Shown here: one piece after another, positions 52,150 to 60,898 of the stretch
Numbering within the stretch: the stretch's first letter is position 1
Layout: each line of letters begins with the position of its first letter
NCBI GenBank assembly: GCA_964528645.1
Contig: CAZGSR010000009.1
Coordinates: forward strand, 1-64,000
DNA length: 64,000 nucleotides
Source of the DNA: UBA5734 sp964528645
Lineage (GTDB): Bacteria > Bacillota > Clostridia > Saccharofermentanales > UBA5734
Reading direction: 5' to 3'
Notes under the pieces: model-generated
Databases searched by the model: none
Told to the model about the DNA's origin: nothing
The model's input: only the letters and a program-made list of their open reading frames with translations
Position numbers and translations under genes: made by a program

Positions 52150-53502
52150 TTGGTCCATCTTTTCAAATTCCAGAATGACACCCTCGCCTTCGATTCAGAA
52201 AGCGGTGCCCTGCATAAGCTGGATGACCTTTCCGCTGCTGTCATCGAGTCCTACATCGAGCATGAGGGACAGCACCCCGGAGAGACCGCGATCCAACAGC
52301 TCGAAGCCAGTCTGGGCCCGGATGTCCGGGAATGCTGCAACGACATCGACGAACTGATTGCCCGGGGCGATTTGTTTGCCCCTGCCAAGTCCATCACACC
52401 GGACCAGCTGTATCCCGATCAGCCCCGCATCAAATCCATGTGCCTGCATATCTGCCATGACTGCAATCTGCGCTGCGAGTATTGTTTTGCCAGCACGGGA
52501 GATTTCGGGACTGGACACCGCACCATGCTGGATGTCGAAACCGGCCGCAAAGCGATCGATTTCCTGATTGAGGCATCCGGTCCGCGCAGAAACCTCGACA
52601 TCGATTTTTTTGGCGGTGAACCGCTCCTGAACTGGCCTGTCGTGGTTGACCTGGTCGACTATTGCGAGAAACGGGGTGCAGAAACTGGCAAGATCCTGCG
52701 TCTGACCATGACCACGAACGGGGTCCTGCTCGATGAGGAAAAATCCCAGTTCATCAACCAGCATTTCAAAAATGTTGTCCTCAGTCTGGATGGCCGCCCC
52801 GATGTCCATGACCGGATGAGGCCGGATGCGGGTGGCAAAGGCTCCTATCAGCGCATCGCCCCCCATTTCAAGGATTTCATCGCAATGCGCGGTGACAGGG
52901 ACTATTATCTGCGTGGCACCTTTACCCGCCACAACCTCGATTTCACCGGGGACGTCCTCCATCTGGCGTCTTTGGGCAAGCAACTGTCGATGGAACCTGT
53001 TGTGGCTCCGTCAGGCGTGGGATATGAAATCCGGCCGGAAGACCTGCCAGTGATCGAAGCCGAATACGAGAAGCTGGCTATGGAAATCCGCCAAGCCAAA
53101 GCCAAGGGCGAGCCGTTCAATTTTTTCCATTTCATGCTCGACCTGTCCCATGGCCCGTGTGCCTTCAAGCGGATCAAGGGCTGCGGTGTCGGGATCGAAT
53201 ACATCGCCGTAACCCCGGAAGGTGACATCTATCCCTGCCATCAGTTTGTCGGCGAACCCGAATACCGCATGGGCAATGTTCACGATCAACCAATCCAGAT
53301 CGATCCTGCAGTCCAGCAACCGTTTTACTCGCTGCTGGTTCCGGACAAAGCCGAATGCAGCCAGTGCTGGGCCAAGTACTTCTGCAGTGGTGGCTGTGCA
53401 GCCAACAGCCTGCATGTCAATGGCCATATCAACGGGGTCGATCCGATCAGCTGCCAGCTGCAGAAAAAGCGACTCGAATGCGCCCTCTGGCTCAAGACCT
53501 GA
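52150..53502 (+). CDS. scfB: SCIFF radical SAM maturase
   Basis: A 450-residue radical SAM-SPASM enzyme that installs the thioether bond in the SCIFF peptide. An N-terminal peptide-binding part (about 1-90) is followed by the CxxxCxxC cluster motif at Cys105, Cys109 and Cys112 (CHDCNLRCEYCF). FFGGEPLLNW is near 154-163. SPASM iron-sulphur ligands run from about residue 340 (CGVGIEYIA, YPCHQF) to 445 (CSQCWAKYFCSGGC, ISCQ). It starts with TTG 7 nt after AAGGAG. It sits 138 nt after the peptide gene. Confidence 0.95.
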   Translation: MVHLFKFQNDTLAFDSESGALHKLDDLSAAVIESYIEHEGQHPGETAIQQLEASLGPDVRECCNDIDELIARGDLFAPAKSITPDQLYPDQPRIKSMCLHICHDCNLRCEYCFASTGDFGTGHRTMLDVETGRKAIDFLIEASGPRRNLDIDFFGGEPLLNWPVVVDLVDYCEKRGAETGKILRLTMTTNGVLLDEEKSQFINQHFKNVVLSLDGRPDVHDRMRPDAGGKGSYQRIAPHFKDFIAMRGDRDYYLRGTFTRHNLDFTGDVLHLASLGKQLSMEPVVAPSGVGYEIRPEDLPVIEAEYEKLAMEIRQAKAKGEPFNFFHFMLDLSHGPCAFKRIKGCGVGIEYIAVTPEGDIYPCHQFVGEPEYRMGNVHDQPIQIDPAVQQPFYSLLVPDKAECSQCWAKYFCSGGCAANSLHVNGHINGVDPISCQLQKKRLECALWLKT

Positions 53503-53542
53503 ACATTTCAGCCGTTCATCGATTCCTGAAAGGAGAGCTGTC

Positions 53543-54109
53543 ATGCATAAGCCTTTGATTCGTGCCTACCAGGGCAAGAAACCGCTGGTGGATCCGTCTG
53601 CTTTCATTGCGGAAACAGCCACCCTGATCGGCGATGTGACTATCGGTCCACAGAGTTCGATCTGGTATGGCGCCATCTTGCGCGGCGATGTCCAGCCAAT
53701 TGTGATTGGAGCCCAGAGCAATGTCCAGGACCAGACGGTGGTCCATGACAGAGTGGTGATCGGTGACCGGGTGAGCATCGGCCACGGGGTGATCCTGCAC
53801 GGCTGCATGATTGAAGATGACGCCCTGGTCGGCATGGGTGCTGTAGTCCTGGATGGTGCTGTCATCCAGCGCGGAGCCATGGTCGCTGCCGGCGCCCTGG
53901 TAGCCGGGGGTACCGTCGTCGAAGCAGGGACTCTGTACGCTGGCATTCCGGCCACTTTCTGGAAAAGGCTTGATCCCAGTCGGATCGAGCAAAACCGCCA
54001 GACCGTTCATCATCATTTGCAACATCTGGCGCACTATCAGACCGGTGAACAAAAAAACGAAGAGTCCGGGCAGGAAAACGAACCAGACGTGTCGAATAAT
54101 AGACTGTGA
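53543..54109 (+). CDS. Gamma-carbonic-anhydrase family hexapeptide-repeat protein
   Basis: A 188-residue left-handed beta-helix protein of the YrdA/PaaY type. Hexapeptide turns run from about 12 to 150. The three metal-binding His are visible in VVHDRV, IGHGVIL and LHGC (near 73, 91 and 96). The C-terminal helix carries a His-rich stretch (VHHHLQHLAHY), and a Glu/Asn tail follows. Metal binding is likely; carbonic anhydrase activity is not shown for most bacterial members. AAAGGAGAG precedes the ATG. The stop overlaps the dnaG start. Confidence 0.9.
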   Translation: MHKPLIRAYQGKKPLVDPSAFIAETATLIGDVTIGPQSSIWYGAILRGDVQPIVIGAQSNVQDQTVVHDRVVIGDRVSIGHGVILHGCMIEDDALVGMGAVVLDGAVIQRGAMVAAGALVAGGTVVEAGTLYAGIPATFWKRLDPSRIEQNRQTVHHHLQHLAHYQTGEQKNEESGQENEPDVSNNRL

Positions 54110-55968
54110 GCAATTCTGGTATAAACCGCACCATTCCAGATGAACTGGTTGAGGAAGTCAAGTCCAGGAACGATATTGTCTCAGTCGTCGGGCAGTACGT
54201 TCGTCTTGACAAGCGCAGCAGTGCCAATCTGTTCGGGTTGTGTCCCTTTCACAATGAGGATACACCTTCTTTCAGTGTGTCACCCAGCAAGCAGATTTTT
54301 TATTGCTTTGGCTGCCACAAGGGTGGCAATGTCATCACCTTCATCCGCGAGATTGAAAAATGCACCTGGCCCCAGGCCTTGAAAATCCTGGCCGACCGGG
54401 TAGGAATTCAACTGCCGGAACCGGATGACGCCGCCTATCGCGAACGTCTCGAACGCAACGCCACCCTGCAGAAAATCTACCTGGAGGCAGCCCGCTATTA
54501 TTACCACAGCCTGCAAAGTCCTGCCGGAGCTGCCGCTCGCCGCTACCTGAAGGAGCGCGCCATCGCTGACAGCACCGCCCGGAAATTCGGTCTTGGTTTT
54601 GCACCCGACGAATGGGACGGACTGCTTTTGCATCTGCGCCGGCAGGGTCTCGATGATCCCCAGTTGATCAGCCAGTCTGGCCTGTTCAAGCGTGGCAAAT
54701 CAGATGGCTACTATGACTTGTTCCGCAACCGCCTGATGTTTCCGATCTTTGACGCCATGGGCAAGATCATCGCCTTTGGTGGGCGCGTCCTCGACGATTC
54801 TCAGCCCAAATACCTGAATTCGCCCGAGACACCGCTCTATACCAAAGGCCGCCACCTCTATGGCCTCAACCTGGCCAAATCCAGCAGCGACAAACGCCTG
54901 GTCCTGGTTGAGGGCTACATGGATACCCTGGCCATGCACCAGGCTGGAATCGACAATGCCGTGGCTGCCCTCGGCACAGCGATGACCGAAGCCCAGGCCA
55001 ACCTGATCCGCAAATATACTGACCAGGTGATTGTCGGCTTTGATGCCGACGCCGCGGGTCAGAACGCCGCTTTGCGCAGCCTGGACATCCTGACATCACG
55101 TGGGCTTAAAGTTACAGTTCTGCGGGTGCCAGACGGCAAAGATCCGGATGAATTCATCCGCAAACACGGTCCGGAACGTTTCAAGGTCCTGGTCGACCAG
55201 GCATTGCCGCTTTTAGATTTCAAGCTCGATGTGGCCCGGCGTTCCTGTGAGGTGCATGGCGCTCTCGACATCCTGGCATTCCAGGACCAGGCCTGCTCGA
55301 TCCTGGCCAGGGAAGACAATGCTATTGTGCGTGAGTTGTACGCTGGCAAGGTCAGTGAGTGGCTCCATGCCTCGGCCGACAGTGTCGTGCGCGAGATCGA
55401 ACGGCGTCGCGAAGGCAGTGAAACCAGTCCGGGCGGAGATTTATTGCACCAGCAGCTGGCAGCCCGCAAAAAACCAGACGCTCCGCCAGTTGCTGATCTG
55501 GCCCAGCCTTCTGGCCAGCAAGCCACCCGCGAGGAGATCTACTTGCTGTGCTTTCTGGCCGAGCATCCCACACTCTGGGCCCGTCTGGAACCTAAGCCTG
55601 TCGCGGCAGACTTCTCTGCCGGGGTGATGCAGGCTGTAGCCAGCCGGCTGCTCGAGTACCTGGACTCTGGAAAGTCTGTAGACAGCGGTGGCCTGATGCT
55701 CTGGTCAGAAGCCCTCGTCGTGCACGGCCGCCTGTTGACTGATCTTCTGGCCAAAGCCAGCATGAAGCTGGAGGAGACCTTTGCTGGCCAGGACCCCCTG
55801 AAGACCATCCATGAACTGGTGCGCACGATTCGTCTGGAGAACTTGCGACGCCAGCTCAGGGAAACAGCTACCCTGGCCCAGGATCCTGATCAGCCGGCGG
55901 AAGCAGCCGAGGCCAGGAAAAAGCTTCTTGACATCAACCAGCAGATCCAGAAACTGCGCACACGCTAA
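54106..55968 (+). CDS. dnaG: DNA primase
   Basis: A 620-residue primase making RNA primers at the fork. The CHC2 zinc ribbon is at about 46-70 (CPFHNEDTPSF, FYCFGCHKGG). The TOPRIM catalytic core has VLVEGYMDTLAMH (near 266-278) and GFDADAAGQNA (near 312-322), and the C-terminal DnaB-interaction region starts near 460. The GTG start overlaps the previous stop (GTGA) and depends on coupling, as no ribosome site is evident. It is followed by sigA. Confidence 0.96.
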   Translation: MSNSGINRTIPDELVEEVKSRNDIVSVVGQYVRLDKRSSANLFGLCPFHNEDTPSFSVSPSKQIFYCFGCHKGGNVITFIREIEKCTWPQALKILADRVGIQLPEPDDAAYRERLERNATLQKIYLEAARYYYHSLQSPAGAAARRYLKERAIADSTARKFGLGFAPDEWDGLLLHLRRQGLDDPQLISQSGLFKRGKSDGYYDLFRNRLMFPIFDAMGKIIAFGGRVLDDSQPKYLNSPETPLYTKGRHLYGLNLAKSSSDKRLVLVEGYMDTLAMHQAGIDNAVAALGTAMTEAQANLIRKYTDQVIVGFDADAAGQNAALRSLDILTSRGLKVTVLRVPDGKDPDEFIRKHGPERFKVLVDQALPLLDFKLDVARRSCEVHGALDILAFQDQACSILAREDNAIVRELYAGKVSEWLHASADSVVREIERRREGSETSPGGDLLHQQLAARKKPDAPPVADLAQPSGQQATREEIYLLCFLAEHPTLWARLEPKPVAADFSAGVMQAVASRLLEYLDSGKSVDSGGLMLWSEALVVHGRLLTDLLAKASMKLEETFAGQDPLKTIHELVRTIRLENLRRQLRETATLAQDPDQPAEAAEARKKLLDINQQIQKLRTR

Positions 55969-56057
55969 AACCACCGGATTTTACAGCCGGGACAGACATA
56001 AACCCATCCATTACAAGCAGATAATTTATTTTGAATTTTTGGAGGACTCACACAACC

Positions 56058-57125
56058 ATGGCAGAGAAAAAGCAAGGCCTGCTCACAGAGCTGCTCAACA
56101 AAGCCCACGCCTCGAACAACCAGATTTCCTACAAGGACGTCATGAGTGCGATCGAATCATCAGACATCGACCTGGACCAGGCTGAGAAGGTTCTCGACCG
56201 GCTCGAAGCCATGGGTGTCGAAGTCGTCGCTGACACCGTCGTCGAAGATGACACATCGTCGGACAATGACCTTGATATCAGCACGATCGAAGGTGTTGGG
56301 GTCGATGATCCAGTCCGCATGTACCTCAAGGAAATCGGCAAGGTGCCCCTGCTGACTGCAGATGAGGAAAAAGAACTGGCTCAGGCCATGCTGGAAGGTG
56401 ACATGGATGCCAAGGAACGTCTCTGCAACGCCAACTTGCGTCTCGTTGTCAGCATTGCCAAGCGTTACGTCGGCCGTGGCATGCAATTCCTTGACTTGAT
56501 CCAGGAAGGCAATCTGGGCCTGATCAAGGCAGTCGATAAATTCGATTATGAAAAAGGCTTCAAATTCAGCACCTATGCCACCTGGTGGATCCGCCAGGCC
56601 ATCACCCGGGCTATCGCTGACCAGGCCCGCACGATCCGCATCCCCGTCCATATGGTTGAGACGATCAACAAGCTGATCCGTATCCAGCGCCAGCTGATCC
56701 AGGAGCTCGGCCGTGAGCCCGAGGCTGAGGAACTGGCCCAGGAAATGGGCATGACAGTGGAGAAGGTGCGTGAGATCATGAAGATTTCCCAGGAACCGGT
56801 CTCCCTGGAAAAACCGATCGGCGAAGAAGAGGACAGCCATCTGGGTGATTTCATCCCCGATGACGATGCTCCGTCACCGGCTGACCAGGCGGCTTTCACC
56901 CTGCTCAAAGAACAGCTGCTCGAAGTCTTGAAAGGCCTGACCCCGAGGGAGGAAAAGGTCCTGCGCCTGCGTTTCGGTCTCGATGATGGCCGGACCCGGA
57001 CGCTGGAAGAGGTTGGCAAGGAATTCAACGTCACGCGCGAACGCATCCGCCAGATCGAGGCCAAAGCCCTGCGCAAAATGCGCCACCCCAGCCGGAGCAA
57101 AAAGCTCAAGGACTACCTGGACTGA
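56058..57125 (+). CDS. sigA: Primary sigma factor SigA
   Basis: A 355-residue housekeeping sigma-70. Region 1.1 is short (about 1-70); region 1.2 begins at DDPVRMYLKEIGKVPLL. Region 2 contains NLRLVVSIAKRYVGRGM, DLIQEGNLGLIKAVDKF and FSTYATWWIRQAITRAI, which melts and reads the -10. Region 3 follows, and region 4 ends with RTRTLEEVGKEFNVTRERIR and the -35 helix. GGAGG at 56041-56045 is 12 nt before the ATG. dnaG-sigA is the classical macromolecular-synthesis pair. Confidence 0.97.
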   Translation: MAEKKQGLLTELLNKAHASNNQISYKDVMSAIESSDIDLDQAEKVLDRLEAMGVEVVADTVVEDDTSSDNDLDISTIEGVGVDDPVRMYLKEIGKVPLLTADEEKELAQAMLEGDMDAKERLCNANLRLVVSIAKRYVGRGMQFLDLIQEGNLGLIKAVDKFDYEKGFKFSTYATWWIRQAITRAIADQARTIRIPVHMVETINKLIRIQRQLIQELGREPEAEELAQEMGMTVEKVREIMKISQEPVSLEKPIGEEEDSHLGDFIPDDDAPSPADQAAFTLLKEQLLEVLKGLTPREEKVLRLRFGLDDGRTRTLEEVGKEFNVTRERIRQIEAKALRKMRHPSRSKKLKDYLD

Positions 57126-57147
57126 TCGTAGTCCATTACGGTACGGT

Positions 57148-57840
57148 ATGCACAAACAGCCGCGACTCCCTGTCCTGTCTGCCCGTCTCGAGGCGGTCGC
57201 CAGTCTTGTTGCGCCGTGTGCGAGGGTGTTTGATATTGGCACGGACCATGCCTTTCTGCCGATTGAGCTGGTCCGGCGTGACATCTGCCAGTCGGCAGTG
57301 GCTTCGGACATCCGACCAGGCCCGATCGCCGTGGCCCGGCGCAACATTAGCCGGGCCGGCTTGACCGACCGGATCGAAACGGCCGTGACTTCTGGCCTTC
57401 AAGGCCATGAGATCGGTCCGGATGATGCTGTGGTCCTGTCCGGCCTCGGCGGCCTGGAAATGATCGATATCCTGGCTGTATTGCCTGAGCCCTGCAGCCA
57501 AGTCATCCTGCAGCCCCAGAAATCTGCCATGGAGCTGAGGCTGTGGCTCGTGGCCAACCACTACCAGATCGACCGGGAAGAACTGGTCCAGGACCGGGAG
57601 CGGATTTATGTCATCATCCGGGCGGTGCCAGGAAAGTCAGGTCCGTCAAAACCGATGGATCACCCAGACATGAGTCTGGCCGAGGCCGTCCTGGGTCCTG
57701 TCCTGCTCCGGGAGAAACCACCCTTGTTCGGACCCTATCTGAAGCAAGTTGCCCGCCATGTCCAGTCAGCCAGCCGCAGGATGCCGGAACTAACTGACGT
57801 GATGGCTGTTATTCAGGAATGGCTCGATCAAACACTGTGA
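57148..57840 (+). CDS. trmK: tRNA (adenine-22 N1)-methyltransferase
   Basis: A 230-residue Rossmann-fold SAM-dependent methyltransferase of the TrmK/COG2384 family. The SAM loop FDIGTDHAFLPIEL is at about 31-44, SDIRPGPIAVARRN near 54-67 and VVLSGLGGLEMIDIL, with the family GLGG motif, near 97-111. It lies 22 nt after sigA and before nif3, a conserved order. No clear ribosome site precedes the ATG. The upstream open frame inside sigA is not used. Confidence 0.93.
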   Translation: MHKQPRLPVLSARLEAVASLVAPCARVFDIGTDHAFLPIELVRRDICQSAVASDIRPGPIAVARRNISRAGLTDRIETAVTSGLQGHEIGPDDAVVLSGLGGLEMIDILAVLPEPCSQVILQPQKSAMELRLWLVANHYQIDREELVQDRERIYVIIRAVPGKSGPSKPMDHPDMSLAEAVLGPVLLREKPPLFGPYLKQVARHVQSASRRMPELTDVMAVIQEWLDQTL

Positions 57841-57867
57841 AACAAAGGAAAAAGAGGGAGGCGAACC

Positions 57868-58749
57868 ATGAATCCAGATTATGGCACAGAACATGCACAC
57901 GCCAGCCAACGCTCCGACATCCGCCTCGGTGACCTGGTGGAACAGATCGACCAGGCGATCCCCTTTGCCCTGGCTGAATCCTGGGACAAAGTGGGTCTCC
58001 TACTGGGTGATCCGGATGCCCTAATCTCCGGTGTGATCGTGACCCTTGATATCACGGACCGGACGATCGAACTGTGTGAGATGAACCAGGCTAATCTGAT
58101 CATCGCCCATCACCCGCTGATCTTCTCGCCCTTGGCGACCTTGCGCGAAGACATCGCAGAACAGTCCCTGATCCGCACCCTGATCCAGAAAGACATTGCT
58201 GTGCTGGCTTTGCATACCAATCTCGACGCTGCAGCGGGTGGAACTGCGGACTGCCTCGCTGATGCGCTCGACTTGCCCGAGCAAAACCGCGTGGTCTTTT
58301 TCCCGGTCATGGTGGAGAATACCCTGGTTGCACAGCCGCTGAGTTCAGACCAGACCGAAACGGGACATGGCCGCGTAGTAGACCTGCTCGAGCCTCTGGA
58401 TAGCCGGGAACTCAAAGACCGCGTCCGGACCAGTCTGGAGAGCAGTGGCGTCCGCCAGAATTCGGATGCGATCGCCCTTGTGCACCGCCTGGCGGTGTTT
58501 CCGGGTTCCTTTGACGAAAGCTGGGTGGAGCGACTTCTGGACCTGGAAGTGGATGCCATTGTCACCGGCGAGCTCAAACACCATGTCGGCCTGAAACTGG
58601 CGCTGCGCGGAATCGTCGCCCTGGATGCCGGCCATGATGTGACCGAACGGGTGGCCCTGCCCAACCTGGCGCATCGCCTCTCCCAGCTGGCACCGGAATT
58701 GACCTTTGCCGTCGACTACGGCTTCGATTATAATAAGGTGACTTTCTGA
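57868..58749 (+). CDS. Nif3-like dinuclear metal-centre protein
   Basis: A 293-residue Nif3/YqfO-family protein. Metal ligands are seen in IIAHHPLIFSPL (about 74-85), HTNLDAAAGG (about 116-125) and the C-terminal GHDVTERVALPNLAHRL (near 254-270). It lacks the large middle PII-like insert of YqfO. The family may act as GTP cyclohydrolase I-like or in metal handling; the function is unsettled. GGGAGG lies before the ATG. The stop codon overlaps the first bases of rnpB. Confidence 0.9.
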   Translation: MNPDYGTEHAHASQRSDIRLGDLVEQIDQAIPFALAESWDKVGLLLGDPDALISGVIVTLDITDRTIELCEMNQANLIIAHHPLIFSPLATLREDIAEQSLIRTLIQKDIAVLALHTNLDAAAGGTADCLADALDLPEQNRVVFFPVMVENTLVAQPLSSDQTETGHGRVVDLLEPLDSRELKDRVRTSLESSGVRQNSDAIALVHRLAVFPGSFDESWVERLLDLEVDAIVTGELKHHVGLKLALRGIVALDAGHDVTERVALPNLAHRLSQLAPELTFAVDYGFDYNKVTF

Positions 58750-59085
58750 GCAAGCTGGACAACCGCGGGCGCAGTGCCGAAAGGCCGCGCGTGAGGAAAG
58801 TCCGGGCTCCACAGGGCAAGGGTGCCGGGTAATTCCCGGTGAAGGCGACTTCAAGGACAGTGCAACAGAAATAGACCGCCGGTCTTGACCGGCAAGGATG
58901 GAAAGGTGAGGTAAGAGCTCACCAGCAGCCTGGCGACAGGCTGGCTCTGTAAACCCCACCTGGAGCAACACCGTGGAGGGACAATGTGTGGCCCGCACGT
59001 CCCGGGGAGGTGGCTGGAGCCGTTCAGAAATGATCGGCCTGGATAGATGGTTGTCCACGACAGAACCCGGCTTACAGGCTTGCTC
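58748..59085 (+). ncRNA. rnpB: RNase P RNA, type A
   Basis: This RNA of about 338 nt forms the catalytic part of RNase P, which trims tRNA 5' ends. P1 pairs GAGCAAGC (58748-58755) with GCTTGCTC (59078-59085). The conserved P4 strand and CR-I are in GAGGAAAGTCCGGGCTCC near 58793, and the CR-V/P4 partner with ACAGAAC near 59060. A GGTT-type CCA-binding loop near 59048 fits type A. The 5' end overlaps the nif3 stop codon. The boundaries are read from P1 pairing. It explains the 384-nt gap between nif3 and the PurM-like gene. Confidence 0.93.
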
Positions 59086-59133
59086 AGGAAGCCACCCCAT
59101 TATCTCAAACGGCGCTCCGGCGCGGAGGAACTC

Positions 59134-60306
59134 ATGAAAGCTGAAAGCTATCTTTCACGCGGCGTCTCGCCGACCAAAGACGATGTCAAAAAAGCCGTAG
59201 CCCGGCAGTCGAAAGGCCTTTTCCCAGGGTCCTTCTGCAAGATCATTCCCGATCTGGCTGGTGATCCGGAGTATTGCTGTGCCGTCCATGCCGATGGTGC
59301 GGGGACGAAATCGTCCGTGGCCTACCTGATGGCCCAGGAGACCAAAGATCCCGCCTGGTACCGGGGCATTGCCCAGGACTCCCTGGTCATGAATACGGAC
59401 GATCTGCTCTGTATCGGTGCGATCGATGATTTCAAGGTTTCCAATACCATCGGCCGCAACGCCCACCGGGTCGATGCGGCAGCACTCGCAGCGATTATCA
59501 ACGGCTATGACGAAATCATCGATGCCTTGGCAGCACAAGGTGTGACGGTTGAGATGACTGGTGGCGAAACAGCCGATGTCGGCGATCTGGTCCGGACCGT
59601 GATCTGTGATTCCACTGTTGTTGTAAGGTTAAAAAGGGAAGAGGTCATCCACGCGGCCAACATCCGGCCCGGCCTCACCATTGTTGGCCTGGCTTCGTTT
59701 GGCCAGACCACCTACGAGACCAGGGAAAACAGCGGCATCGGTTCGAATGGCCTGACCGGGGCCCGTCACCTGCTCCTTCATAAGGACTACCTGGCCAAGT
59801 ACCCGGAATCATGCTCGGATACCCTGCCGGCAGACAAAGCCTATTGTGGCTGTTATCACCTGTCAGATCCACTCCCAGGTTCGACACTGACCGCGGGAGA
59901 GGCGATCCTGTCTCCGACCCGGACCTACCTGCCGGTCATGAAAGCGGTCTTGGCCCAGTACAGGGAGTCGATCGCCGGGATCATCCACTGCACCGGTGGC
60001 GGCCAGGTCAAATGCAAAGACTTTGGCAGCGGCGTGCGCTATGTCAAGGACAACCTGTTCCCGACCCCGCCGATTTTTGCTGCCATTCTCGAGTCTGGCG
60101 AGGTTGGCTCAGCCGAGATGTACCAGATTTTCAACATGGGCCACCGCCTGGAGATCTACTGCGATGAAACGACCGCAGCCGGCATCCTGGAGATCTGTGC
60201 CCGCTTTGAATTACCCGCCCGGATTGTCGGCCGGACGGAAGCCAGCACGACAGCGGGAGAGAACGAGGTCATCATCCAGGATCGCGGCCAGACCTTTACC
60301 TGGTAA
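59134..60306 (+). CDS. PurM-family AIR synthase-related protein
   Basis: A 390-residue ATP-dependent enzyme of the PurM fold, in the branch common in Bacteroidetes and some Clostridia (start YLSRGVSPTKDDVKKAV, then ADGAGTKSSVAYL and MNTDDLLCIGA). PurM cyclises FGAM to AIR in purine synthesis. GGETADVGDLVRT is near 159-171. It is longer than E. coli PurM, and no other pur genes are nearby, so AIR synthase is likely but not certain. GGAGGAAC precedes the ATG at 59134; upstream in-frame codons lie within rnpB. Confidence 0.85.
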   Translation: MKAESYLSRGVSPTKDDVKKAVARQSKGLFPGSFCKIIPDLAGDPEYCCAVHADGAGTKSSVAYLMAQETKDPAWYRGIAQDSLVMNTDDLLCIGAIDDFKVSNTIGRNAHRVDAAALAAIINGYDEIIDALAAQGVTVEMTGGETADVGDLVRTVICDSTVVVRLKREEVIHAANIRPGLTIVGLASFGQTTYETRENSGIGSNGLTGARHLLLHKDYLAKYPESCSDTLPADKAYCGCYHLSDPLPGSTLTAGEAILSPTRTYLPVMKAVLAQYRESIAGIIHCTGGGQVKCKDFGSGVRYVKDNLFPTPPIFAAILESGEVGSAEMYQIFNMGHRLEIYCDETTAAGILEICARFELPARIVGRTEASTTAGENEVIIQDRGQTFTW

Positions 60307-60309
60307 ATT

Positions 60310-60338
60310 TTGACAAATCCATAACCTGATGCTAAACT
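60310..60338 (+). promoter_or_regulatory. Strong predicted rpsO promoter
   Basis: Consensus TTGACA (60310-60315), 17-bp spacer, TGC-TAAACT with extended -10 (60333-60338). Confidence 0.75.
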
Positions 60339-60416
60339 ATCACGGAATATGCCATGGCAAGGTTCGTGGAACGTCCAACCCCAACGTTGCCAGAGGCGAA
60401 TGATAAGGAGAAACAC

Positions 60417-60680
60417 ATGGACAAGACCCGCAAAGCAGAACTCATCAAAGAGTACGGCCTCAAGGAAGGCGACACCGGTTCACCGGAAGTCCAGATCGCC
60501 CTTTTGACCGAACGCATCAATCACCTGACCGAACATCTCAAGACCCACAAGGGTGATCATCACTCCCGTCGTGGCCTTTTGATGATGGTTGGTCGCCGCC
60601 GTGGCCTTCTCGACTACCTGACCAGCATCGATATCGAACGTTACCGTACGATCATCGCCAAGCTCGGCATCAGAAAGTAA
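60417..60680 (+). CDS. rpsO: 30S ribosomal protein S15
   Basis: An 87-residue primary binding protein of 16S rRNA (central domain). The family stretches GDTGSPEVQIALLTERI, HKGDHHSRRGLLMMVGRRR and LLDYL are complete. AAGGAG is 6 nt before the ATG at 60417; the frame is open 21 codons upstream without support. rpsO-pnp is a conserved pair. Confidence 0.97.
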   Translation: MDKTRKAELIKEYGLKEGDTGSPEVQIALLTERINHLTEHLKTHKGDHHSRRGLLMMVGRRRGLLDYLTSIDIERYRTIIAKLGIRK

Positions 60681-60702
60681 GGCTCGATCAGACAAATGAA
60701 TG

Positions 60703-60734
60703 TTGGCGGACGGGTCGACCGTTCGCCAATTTTT
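60703..60734 (+). terminator. Terminator between rpsO and pnp
   Basis: Stem TTGGCG-ACGG / CCGT-CGCCAA with loop GTCGA, then TTTTT. It limits read-through into pnp. Confidence 0.88.
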
Positions 60735-60796
60735 CATTCATCCACCGTTTCATCCCATTAAACCGGACGATTTGAGCCTGTGCGCCGCTGTAGAGG

Positions 60797-60849
60797 GTAG
60801 ATTGCACCTCTGGATGCCCCAGATGGAGGGTTTCAGAAGCGGAATCTAC
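60797..60849 (+). promoter_or_regulatory. Structured pnp leader
   Basis: In the 218-nt gap before pnp, GTAGATT (60797-60803) can pair with AATCTAC (60843-60849), and an inner stem CCTC-TGG / CCA-GGAGG lies between. A long leader hairpin is where RNase III and PNPase act in E. coli pnp autoregulation; here this is inference. I see no strong promoter between the rpsO terminator and this stem. Confidence 0.5.
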
Positions 60850-60898
60850 AAACTACCGCCGTGCACGGGTCAAAGGTCCAATCATTGGAGGTATCCAC

